DNA of 64,000 nucleotides from Cloeon dipterum. Lineage: Eukaryota; Arthropoda; Insecta; Ephemeroptera; Baetidae. The stretch covers positions 19,833,883 through 19,897,882 of the forward strand of contig NC_088789.1 in assembly GCF_949628265.1 (NCBI RefSeq), written 5' to 3'. Under the pieces are notes generated by a model. That model was not told the DNA's origin, made no database searches, and was given only the letters and a program-made list of their open reading frames with translations. Each line of letters begins with the position of its first letter. Position 1 is the first letter of the stretch. The position numbers and the translations under genes were made by a program. This document shows, piece by piece, positions 24,414 to 34,291 of this stretch.

Positions 24414-27389
24414 TTTTGATACATTAAAATCATATGGGATGAATAACAAGTACGTTTTTATTCCCCTCTGCAAAAAGTCTGGCGCATTTGCAAATTTTGT
24501 GGCTGTTAACCATCAAACGGCTCGTTGTGCAGCACCTTTTTCAATTAGCTCGAAACCCAATTTGATTCTTTTATCTGCGCCGCTGGGCCGGCGTATATAT
24601 ATTATACCAGCAGCAGGGCGAAAAGCATTCGGCAAGCGGCGTAATTACAAATCCTGGCCGCTCTCCGCATTGCAACAATTGACACTCGCTCTCGCACACA
24701 ACGCGCGCAAAGCCGCCGCCACCAGTCAGCGCTGGGGGCGAAATTTTAATCCGGTGGCAAAGCTTTTCAATCTGACTTACAAATCTGCAAACGGATACGC
24801 GGCCGACAGCGTGATTGCGACTACCTCGCATCCATGTACGGCTTGCCCATCTATGTATTTGCAATGATGTACGCATTTATCCAGCGTGTTTGCCCGGAAC
24901 AAACGGACCACAAAGAGTGCAAACTCACTTTCTGCGTGGTTTACACATACGAGCATTAAAAACGCGTGTGTGTGGGCATTTTATCAGAGGGAGTCGCTGT
25001 AAATAAATTTGCTCACACGCAAACGCCTGTGCCGGAGCAAGTGTCCAAGCCGAGATTCGCGCAGTTTGCGTTATTTTGATTCACGCAGGCCAAACGAGCT
25101 TCACTCGGCCGGAATGCAAAAGGGTTGCTTGCAAGCAGGCTGCTGAATAGCGTATATATATGTCGTGCCAAAGGGGCTACGTTCGCTCATTTATACCTGG
25201 GAAGCACTCTCGCGTTAAGGGCACACCTTTGGCCTTTATCAATGGTCACCAGCAGATTGATATGAACTGGAAATTTGACTGCCGAATGGAGAAGGGTGGG
25301 AATTGAGGCTTTTTTATTACTATTTAGGTAGGTACAGTTTGCTAGGGTTGGGAAAAAGGAGAACTTAAATAAAATACAACCAGAAAGGTAACTATAGTGA
25401 GCTCAATTTCTGACTTTTTCTTTGGCTGCTCGTGACTCGTGTTTCTTTTATAGCATTTCAATCAAAGTCCTCGTTGCGGTTCTGTTTTGGACTTGGCTTC
25501 CTATTGCGGCCTTTAATTAACTCATATTATTTATCTTGCAGGTTTTCAAAAGTACAAAGGTTTTTACGACTTAAAGCAAGCTTGAAGAAAGAGATGAAAC
25601 CTCAAAAGAATAAAAAAGATTGAGCAAGTAATCAAGCAATAATTATTTAATCATCTAGCTCGTTGAAAGCAATTTTCCACATGTAGAGAAATTCTTCTTC
25701 TGATGAAACCACCTGACCTGTGGATAATTTTGGCAGTGAAGCTCCATCTGCTCCTCCTGCGAGCATGCATGGACGGACGGACGTGCGGTGCAAAGTGTGA
25801 GTGTGTGTCGCCGCCATTGATTTGTATGTCAGCAATGCGGTGGGAATTCGCCCATCTGCTTTTTTATCAAGCATTTTTCCACCGAGCGGCACACTAGCAA
25901 TTTTCCAGCAGCTCTCTCCGCAACAAATGTCCGCCCTTGCACGTGCGCCCGCTGTGTACTTTTTCCCCCTTTTTCATGCTCGGCAGACATACTCGAATAT
26001 CAATATCGCACCGCCAGCGCGGATGCAGCCAACTTTTTGTATTTATGCACACATATCGAAACGTGCAAATTGAATCACGTCGCAGCCAGAATTCTCACCG
26101 CCGCTTATTTATCCAGAACCAATATAGAATAAGCATCTCACGTCAGACGGCAAAATTGGATTAGTTTTTGATTACTATTAAAAGTGAAATAAACCCTGAA
26201 GAAATTTTACAGTAGATTCTCTTCATAAGTTCTAGACGGAAACCAAATTCCTTTGATTTCATTTTTGACTTTGACATAATTGTATATACAAAAATTATAA
26301 TCATTTTTAGTTACGGATTTAGGGTTTACAGTTTTGTCAGTTCAATCGTGGGAGAGAGGGGCTCCTATTTTTAATTTCTCAAGAACGGTAAGTCCGGTTA
26401 TTTCCGTAAAACCCCTGGACAGTATTTTTAGAACTGTCCGCCTGTTTGGCAACCACTGGTTATTTTGTCATCAAGTTAAATGTCATATTTGACTAATCTA
26501 GGATTTTCCTGGTTATATATCACAATATGTCATCATGGTGTTTTTACACATGTGAAACATGCTTTAATATAAGCCCACAAAAAATAAACATTGAAATTCA
26601 TAGGCTTTACCAAAAATTTTGTTGAGACCATAAGGATATGACTCATGAGAAGAAGAATCCAGAGGAAAGAGGATTGGATGACGGATGTGAGCCATGCCTC
26701 GACATACGTGCCGAGCAAGTTGCCTATATTCACTTGCAACAGTAATAAAATTGATCTCTCAGTTAGTGGCTTCAAACACATGCAAATTTTGGTCTCAAAA
26801 GATTTAAAAAGGTTATTATTTTTCAAAATTATACTATAAAGAATCTGTTCAGTTGAACACCAACAAATTTAATATTACGTTTTGCGCAAGAACTTTTATC
26901 AGTGTTCCATTTTTTATGTTCTGCATTCGTTGGTGCATCGCATTCACACACATTATTTCTCGTTGGTGACGCTCTTTATTCATTTCTTCAATGCATACAC
27001 TTAGATTCGAGTCGCACCTCCATTAGCAGTCCATTAGTATGCAAACACATTTGTAAGCATTCCGCATGGAGCATTTTTACGCCACTGTTATTCTCTTCCC
27101 ATTTGCGACTTGGCTGGAGCAGACACGACATCACACTTTGCACATTACCTGGTGCATGCGCGCTCATTTGTTCGCCACCGCTGTGCCGTTCCCAGTTACA
27201 TGCTCCTTCCGGTTGTTCCAACAACACATCATTTGGTGTGGAAAGGATGGATCTCGCTACAAATACCGTGCCCTCATTTACCGAACGCTGTGATTTTTGC
27301 TATCCAAAAAGTACCGGAGTGCTTTGTTAAATTTTGTTATGCTAGAGCGTAAAAATTCAGCTCTTGAAATTTTTCCTAAATTGGTAGAA

Positions 27390-27849
27390 TCACTTTTAAA
27401 ATTATTTTGCTGGATCAATTTTGTTGACTAATCGTTCTCTCTGCTTCAATTTTTCCAAATAAAGGATGTTTTTTATTCCATTTAGTGATTTATTTTCCTG
27501 TTAAAAATCTTAATGGAAATATTTTTAATGGTACAGAATTTGAGAATTCTAACTGTTCCAATTTTTCCTTTAATTTCAGTTGTACAGACACCGCATAATG
27601 TAATTGTTTTGGTAAAGCTACATCATCTGCTCTAAAAATAAGTACTAACCACGTCACTCATCGGACTTCACCACATTAGGAAAATCATGATTTTGCGGCG
27701 ATAATTCATGAATAATTTACTGGTTACTGCACCTCATCATCTTCTCTGCAAACTATATAAAAGCTCGTCTCGTACGTAATAATCTTTGTGAGGTCTCCTC
27801 GCAGATCCTCACATGTTTGACTTGGCACACGCGTGAAAACCATTTCACC
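27390..27849 (+). promoter_or_regulatory. duplicated copy of the prophenoloxidase promoter
   Basis: This stretch aligns along its length with 28,905-29,372, the upstream region of the intact gene. Shared landmarks are TCTCTCTGCTTCAATTTTT, CAGTTGTACAGACACCGCAT, TTGTTTTGGTAAAGC, CACTCATCGGACTT and GTGAGGTCTCCTCGCAGATC. Both copies keep a TATA box in the same context (TATATAAAAGCTCG at 27,754-27,767). It now drives only the orphan first exon. Confidence 0.8.
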
Positions 27850-28101
27850 ATGATTTTAAAGTTGACTACGTTGATCTTGCTGGGTAAGTTAATTTATTTT
27901 ATATAATACGATATCAGGAAAATGAAGAGGAAGCTAGTCTCTTATTGGAAAACAAAAGAAGCCTTAATAATGAAGACGTCGCAGGGACACATGAAAAATT
28001 GTTTCCCATCAATAATTGTTCTCGTCTAAAATAACGTGGTGCTGATTTTGGAGAACACCTCTGACACAGAAGTTATTAGACACCTTAAAATAGGATTTCG
28101 C
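27850..28101 (+). pseudogene. ghost of a tandem prophenoloxidase copy: exon 1 joined to 3' flank
   Basis: Exon 1 (27,850 onward, MILKLTTLILLG) is nearly identical to exon 1 of the intact gene at 29,373 and keeps a canonical GGTAAGTT donor. After about 20 bp of intron-like sequence, at 27,908, the sequence switches to one that matches the region downstream of the intact gene (33,635-33,766, then 34,241-34,291). Exons 2-11 are therefore absent between duplicated promoter and duplicated 3' flank, which is what remains when one of two tandem genes loses its body by deletion. The translated product would stop within a few codons by either splicing or read-through. Confidence 0.8.
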
Positions 28102-28109
28102 GGCCACTC

Positions 28110-28900
28110 TAAAAAACGCAACTTTTCGATTTAAATACAAGTCATGCTCGTGTTTTCAAGAGTTTCGAATTTTCACCAATCCCCTGGGTATGCAGTCTAC
28201 TTTGTTTGCGAACTGCTGCTCTCGTGCCCCAGAAGTAGTCCAAGGGAGCAAAGCTATTAAGCAGCGGCAGAAGGTTGCTCGACGATATAGTTAGCTTGGC
28301 AGATCGAGTTTTTGAACGATTGAACCGCAATTTGCTTGTGCCTGACATTTGGCCTTGCGACGTCTGCCGCACGCACATGTGTTGCTCGCAGGTATTTTCC
28401 TTGATTTTCCACTGGCTGTACAAGTATATCTTTACTCCACGCCCACGTTTGACGTTTGTCTTGTCAAGTGAGTTTCATCTCGTTTTTCCGATCTGATACA
28501 CTCTCAAAAGGGAGCAATACGCTCGATGTACTCAAGTGTGTGCACGCGCCGCACCGAGTGTGTGTAATGATAAAATCAAACTTGACAGCTCGCAGACTAA
28601 TGAGGCACAAAGGAGCAACACTGAGAAAGCAAACTTCAGTTTCTAGCTCGCTGTTCTAACATTAAACATCTCAATATCAGTAAGTTGTAGAATATTCTCT
28701 GGAATGCTTTTTATTGCATTTAGGCCTGACATTAAATATTGTGTACTATTATAATTAATCTAAAATTAAAATTCTACCCGTGTGGAAATTTATGCATAAA
28801 ACTGTGGTGGCTCTGGCAACGACACCGCCACTGGCCACAAAACTAATAATAAAATAAAAGATCGCGATGATATGAAATTTTTTCATGATGGCGAAGCCAT
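28110..28900. other. spacer between ghost copy and intact prophenoloxidase
   Basis: This spacer is unique within the window. It contains no gene that I can support; small open frames at 28,142-28,423 (minus) and 28,275-28,496 (plus) overlap each other and lack motifs. Confidence 0.5.
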
Positions 28901-28904
28901 TATT

Positions 28905-29372
28905 ATAATAATTTTTCCAGTTCAATTTTATTAAATTGTTCTCTCTCTCTCTGCTTCAATTTTTTGAATTATTTCCAAATACAGGATATTTTTACTCCAC
29001 TTACTTATAGATTCATTTTCCTGTTTAAAATCTTAAATGAAATACTTTTGAATAATACCGAGTTAGAAAATTCTAACTGCTCCAATTTTTCATATTTAAT
29101 TTCAGTTGTACAGACACCGCATTATTTAGTTGTTTTGGTAAAGCCGCATCCTCTGCTCTAAATAAGCACTAACCTTGCCACTCATCGGACTTAACCACAT
29201 TGGGAAAAGCATGTTTTTGCGGCGTTTATTCTTGAAAAATTTAGTGGTTAACTCATCCTGTTGTCTGCAAACTATATAAAAGCTCGCCTCACGTAATATC
29301 CTCGCCACTCCTGTGAGGTCTCCTCGCAGATCCTCATGTTTGACTTGGCACACGCGTGAAAACCCTTTCACC
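28905..29372 (+). promoter_or_regulatory. prophenoloxidase promoter
   Basis: Upstream region duplicated at 27,390-27,849 and therefore recognisable as a conserved block. The TATA box TATATAAAAG lies at 29,273-29,282, about 90 bp before the start codon, with the 5' UTR between. A (CT)n tract is at about 28,938-28,952. The similarity of the two copies up to the ATG suggests that the regulatory region was part of the original duplication. Confidence 0.7.
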
Positions 29373-32300
29373 ATGATTTTAAAGCTGACACCGTTGATCT
29401 TGCTGAGTAATTTAATTTATTTTAAAATGAAGAAAACCATTACCGTGTCTGCTTAAATTTGTAACAGTTGCTGCGGCGGAGTGCCAATTCCAATCCCAGG
29501 ATGCGACGCTGGCCATGCTTGAGCGAGTCAATGAGCCGCTGTTTATTCCTAAGTGCGAAACGGGCGTGATGCTTGAGGTTCCCACTGATTATCTGGTAAT
29601 TGCTCAACCATAAAGTTTCGAACAAGAGCTGTAAGTGCGGTGTTCATAATTACAGCCATCGGGCTATCAAGCGGCGGCAATTCAAAACCAGTTGAACAAC
29701 CGATTCGGAAAAAGAATCCAGATTCCTATTAAGAGGATTCAGATACCTGACGTAAGCGATCTGTTGGCTCTTCCTCGATTGGGAACCTTCTCCACGTTCG
29801 TTCCACGTCATCGCAAGTTGTCTGCTCGACTTATCACATTATTCATGGGTTAAGAAATTTATTTTAAAAATTTGCACGTGGTACATTTTTATTTATTTAC
29901 AGAAATGCGAACAGTGGAAGATTTCTTTGCGCTAGCCGCCTACTTGCGAGACAGAATCAACCCCAGTCTGTTTGTCTACGCGTTTTCAGTGGCCATAATG
30001 AACAGGCAAGACACAAGAAACGTCCGCTTGCCGCCTGTTTCGGAAACTTTCCCTGGCAGATATGTCGACGGCTCCGTTTTTGTGAGGGCCAGAGAGGAAT
30101 CCTATATTTTAACCGACAGTCTTGTTGACATGAGGGTAAAATCATATTCTCAGCAGCAAAACTGTTTTATTAACACCCTAAATCGGAACCATAGGCGACT
30201 ATTGAAATCCCGCAAGATTACACGGCGACCCAGCGCGAGCCAGAGCACAGAGTAGCCTACTTCCGTGAAGACTTGGGAATTAATTTGCACCATTGGCACT
30301 GGCACTTGATATACCCCTTCGAGGGACCGAGGGAAGTTGTGCAGAAAAACAGACGTGGCGAACTCTTCTACTACGCTCACCAGCAAATCATCGGCAGATA
30401 CGATTTCGAGAGACTGTGCAATAAACTTCCTAGGACTGTCCGACTCCAGAACTTCGCCGAGCCTATTCCTGAAGCGTATTTCCCGAAACTGACCTCACAG
30501 ATTGCCAGTCGCAACTGGCAGTCAAGACCAGGGGGATTAAGAATGCGGGTAAGATTTTTTAAGCTTGTAAAACTTTTTTATTTAAAAATGAATCTTTTAG
30601 GACATCAACAGAGAAGCTGACCAGCTCAAGGTCGACATCGCCGATTTGGAAAGATGGCGTGCCCGATTTTTGGAAGCAATTGAGCGAGGCAGAGTTGAAT
30701 CAGTAATTTAAATAAAAATCATTTTGAAATTCGACTGACTCATGTCCTTCCAGACTAACGGAACATCTATTCCCCTAACGGAACAAAATGGCATTGACAT
30801 TCTCGGCGATATGATGGAGCCCTCACAATACAGTATCAACCCTCAACTTTACGGCCAGCTGCACAACATGTTGCACGTCGTGATTTCTCTTATTCACGAT
30901 CCAGACCACAGATTTTTGGAAACCTTCAGTGTCATCGGTGAATCGTCCACTGCGATGCGCGATCCTGCTTTCTATCGTATTCACTCGCTCGTCAATGACA
31001 TTTTTAACAACCACAAACAACGGCTGCCCAGGTACACCGTACAACAGGTAAAATGGTAAAGTTTGGTTATTTCAGAAATTATTATTGTCAAATTGCAATT
31101 CCAGCTTGAATTCCAAGGAATTCAATTGAGAGGAATCGAAATAAGCACAAGAGGCACTACCCAGCGAAACACATTCATGACCTTCTGGGAAAAGAGTACT
31201 GTCGACCTCAGTCGTGGGATGGACTTCTTCCCTCGAGGGCCTGTTTTCGCTCGCTTTACTCATTTGCAGCACTTGCCTTTCACTTTGAACGTCGACGTAA
31301 GGAATATCACACAACACATTTTGTGTTGTGAGTAATGTGATAAAACCTTCAGGTTAACAACTCTGGCCCTAGAAGACAAGCTTTAGTTCGAGTTTTCCTC
31401 GCACCAAAACTGGATGAGCGTGGCCGAGACATGCCTTTAGTAGAGCAACGCAATATGTTCATTGAACTTGACAAATTCCTTTTTGATCGTGAGTTTTCTC
31501 TTAAATTTAATTTCATATTTCCTAATTTAATTTTAAAATGTTAGTGCAACCTGGAGCAAACAAAATCGTCCGTAACTCTGTCCAGTCGACTGTGAGCATT
31601 CCCTTTGAACAGACATTCCGCGACCTTGAAACTGGAAGGCCACCAGCAAACAACACTGGTGGCTCAGACAATTTCAACTTCTGCGGATGTGGATGGCCAC
31701 ACCACATGTTGATTCCTAAAGGAACGGTTGAGGGATTCCCTAGCATCCTGTTTGTCATGATTTCAAACGCTGAGACCGATTGGGTAAGGATAGTTTACCT
31801 AATATATAGGGCTGCGTATTTTTTTTATATGGAATTGTTAAAAATGTTGAGTTTTTGCCCCGAAGAATACTATCTGGTTTAAGTTTGTATTTTTTTAAAT
31901 ATTTCTTTATCATCATAACGAGATGAGTACTGAGGCAAAAATTAAAAAAAAATTAATTAATCGAAAATTAACTTTGGTTTTGAGAAAAATAAACGCTTTT
32001 GAATTTCCATGATCAACAGTCCATTTCTTCGTAACACTTTCCAGAAATGATAGTTTAATAAACCAGCCACAGCCCGAATTGTATTTCTTTCGCAATGTAA
32101 TTTAAAAAAAAATTGCAGACCCCAAGACGCAATACCGCGAACAACGTGTGCTCTGAAGCAGCCGCTTACTGCGGAATCAGAGGCGAAAATTATCCAGATC
32201 GAAGAGCCATGGGTTACCCCTTCGACCGTCTCCCGAGACAGAATGCCGTGACCTTGCAGACCTTCCTGACGCCCAACATGGGAATCCAGGAAGTAGTCAT

Positions 32301-32742
32301 CAGATTCAACGACACCGTTGTTGACAAGACTCCAAATAATGGTCGAGCGCCGAGATCCCAAATCTGGAACCCGTCCAACACTAGAAATCCGTCGCAGAGA
32401 CCAGCAATCAACACCCAATCCAACCAAAACTTATCTCCCAACCCTGCAAATGGTCGTCCAAACACCAATCCTCGTCCAAATACAAACAATCGCCCAAACA
32501 TTCCTAACAACCCCAACAATCGCCCAAACATTCAAAATCAACCCTGGAATTCAAACCAACGTCCACCTCAAGGTGGTCGCGGTGGGCCGAACCCTCAGAC
32601 ATTTGACTGGCAAAATGGCCCGCGTCCAGGAGGCCGACCATCCTCACCAAACAACTTCTTTAGCTCCCAAGGTAATTTTGATAGGGGTCAATCACAGCCA
32701 ATCGCCTTCCCTGGACGGACTGGTGGATATGGCGGTAAATAA
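29373..32742 (+). CDS. prophenoloxidase-type protein with signal peptide and Asn/Pro/Arg/Gly-rich C-terminal tail
   Basis: Type-3 copper oxidase of the arthropod hemocyanin superfamily; phenoloxidases oxidise mono- and diphenols for melanisation. Eleven exons, all in phase: 29373-29406, 29468-29595, 29656-29848, 29903-30135, 30195-30548, 30601-30702, 30754-31047, 31105-31296, 31353-31488, 31545-31783, 32119-32742; 842 aa. Copper A histidines are H229, H233 (NLHHWHWHLIYP) and H258 (YYAHQQ); copper B are H385, H389 (LHNMLH) and H425 (FYRIH), with the family spacing. NRFG gives the Arg70-Phe71 activation cleavage site. CGCGWPHHMLIPKG (602-615) is the prophenoloxidase-specific thioester-like motif that hemocyanins and hexamerins lack. 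Unusual: a hydrophobic N terminus (MILKLTPLILLIAAAEC), while insect prophenoloxidases normally have no signal peptide, and residues about 711-842, a low-complexity extension with repeated NNRPNI and GGR elements. A hemocyanin relative is the alternative, but the motif set favours prophenoloxidase. Confidence 0.93.
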
Positions 32743-32812
32743 AATGTTCTAATGTTGTAAATGCTCAAGAATTATGCTAAAAAAATGTTGAAACTAATCT
32801 ACTTTTGATTGC

Positions 32813-32818
32813 AATAAA
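32813..32818 (+). terminator. polyadenylation signal of the prophenoloxidase gene
   Basis: AATAAA about 70 bp after the stop codon, in TTGCAATAAAGCA. Confidence 0.75.
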
Positions 32819-32829
32819 GCAAATTATTT

Positions 32830-33400
32830 ACAGAAAACCAAAATTTTTATTTCTGCTTATAAATCATCAATGGATTACCTTCCTGTCATTCTTGTACGAC
32901 TGATCATGAGAATTGCTGCAAGCATCAGGGTTTGCAATTTGGTCCGTCTGGTTTTTTTACGGTTGCTTTTTCCGAAAAAAAAAAATAAACAGAAAGTTAA
33001 TTCCAGTTATGCATTGTTTTCTTTTTAAAATTTTACTAAATTAATTCTAATAAATGGATCAAATAGAAAGCAGGAAGACTTAAATATAATATATATTTTT
33101 TATTTGCTAGATTGAATGAGATATTTGAATAATTTCAATACTGACCACATAATATTGGAAAAAAATTCTCAGTGCTTCCATATATTTTTTCCCATTTTTA
33201 ACAACTTACGATTTTGAAAACCAAGCTTAGTATATTTATACACAATAATTTAATTTTTATACTTTTTGTTTATTAGCAGCTCTTTGGCCAAAATACAATT
33301 CCAGGTATTATTAATAATATAATGAATAATGGAAACATATAGGTAGTTTGTTTCCATAAATCAAATAATGTTAATGTAAACTCACGGCTGCTGCCATAGA
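32830..33400. other. AT-rich 3' flank of prophenoloxidase
   Basis: No open frame or repeat stands out here. Confidence 0.5.
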
Positions 33401-33401
33401 A

Positions 33402-33782
33402 ATGAGTTATTGCGCGTGTGGCGTGGCGGTGGAATTTTACTTTCAGACTCACGGTGCATATAGGAAACTGGTTTTGTTTTATTCATCGTTTCTTATTTAT
33501 CACTTTAACACCAAGGGGAATGCGAGTGACAAAAAGCAAGACCGTATTTCACGGGCGTCCAATAATTTTCCGCCTGGCAGATTCCTATATTCGAGTTTCA
33601 CGACTTCGCTCTTTCTTTTCCTCCTGAACGTCCCACGATATCAGGAAAATGAAGAGGAAGCTAGTCTATTATTGGAAAACAAAAGGAGCCTTAATGGAGA
33701 CGTTGCAGGGACACATGAAAAATTGTTTCCCATCAATTGCTCTCGTCTAAAACGGCGCTGCTTTTGTTCCGACTCATTTTGA
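33402..33782 (+). CDS. uncertain ORF; 3' half duplicated at the ghost locus with only silent changes
   Basis: A 126-codon plus-strand frame. Its second half (from about 33,638, reading YQENEEEASLLLENKRSLN...) is duplicated at 27,911-28,040. Comparing the two copies by eye, the four single-base differences I see before the C-terminal end are at third codon positions and silent, and the two length differences are each three bases. This is the pattern of a coding exon under constraint. Both copies are preceded by TATCAG, a good splice acceptor, so the true exon may start at GAAAATGAAGAGG. The first half of the frame looks non-coding. No family is recognised. Confidence 0.35.
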   Translation: MSYCACGVAVEFYFQTHGAYRKLVLFYSSFLIYHFNTKGNASDKKQDRISRASNNFPPGRFLYSSFTTSLFLFLLNVPRYQENEEEASLLLENKRSLNGDVAGTHEKLFPINCSRLKRRCFCSDSF

Positions 33783-34240
33783 GCAATGGTTTACATCGCA
33801 AAATGAGCGTAATTTGCTTCTATCAAATGGTGGATGAAGAAATATTGAAGGATTTGAAAAGAGGTACTTATGCCTTGTAATAGGGTAGTAAAAAGTGCCG
33901 CAATGTGTGAGGCTCGGAAAAACTGCTCCGAGGTGTGCATTGCTTTGAGTGTGTTGACGTGGAGCACTCTCAGGGTTTTTGCATGCACAATTGTATGGAT
34001 TTGCATATCTCTCTCTCGCGAGTACTTGCTTTTCAAACTGCGCTGTTAGCATGCAGAGAGATCTTGACGAGGTCTCCAGCCGACCTGATTGCGCGGGGAC
34101 AACTTCGCATATATGAGGAAAAGGGTGTTCGCATTCACAGCGTCCTGCAATCTTATTAAATAAAGTCACAAAGAAAGATGCTACGAGGGCTGTTAACACT
34201 CCCATGAAAAGCTGCATAATTTGTTTCTGAGATTTAAATG

Positions 34241-34291
34241 GAGAACACCTCTGACACAGAAGTTATCAGACACCTTAAAACAGGATTTCGC
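34241..34291 (+). repeat. second part of the duplicated 3' flank
   Basis: It matches 28,051-28,101 over 51 bp with two differences and reads ENTSDTEVIRHLKTGFR in one open frame. At the ghost locus this block directly follows the first duplicated block; here 474 bp lie between them. Confidence 0.75.

Larger units (their letters stand above)
16560..27390. other. gene-poor region with alternating AT-rich DNA and GC-rich, CpG-containing islands
   Basis: About 10.8 kb with no gene I can support. GC-richer islands are visible at about 18,450-19,150, 19,740-20,080, 21,340-21,900, 23,060-23,780, 24,480-25,200 and 25,740-26,100. Long open frames sit in these islands (for example 18,243-18,974 plus, 243 codons; 23,068-23,670 plus, 200 codons), but their translations are low-information, Arg/Ser/Cys-rich and without domains, and overlap open frames on the other strand. 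I treat them as by-products of base composition. Dispersed repeat copies and octamer sites are listed separately. Confidence 0.5.

Noticed and set aside
29457..29625. Minus-strand ORF over prophenoloxidase exon 2
   Set aside because: It is an antisense shadow of a coding exon; the plus-strand frame matches the family and is in phase with its neighbours.
32214..32531. Minus-strand ORF rich in Gly/Leu/Phe opposite the prophenoloxidase tail
   Set aside because: It is the reverse complement of the Asn/Pro/Arg repeats, which creates an artificial Gly/Leu/Phe-rich frame.
33774..34217. 147-codon minus-strand ORF between the duplicated flanks
   Set aside because: No domain recognised and absent from the ghost copy. 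Treated as part of an insertion or non-coding DNA until other copies are found.
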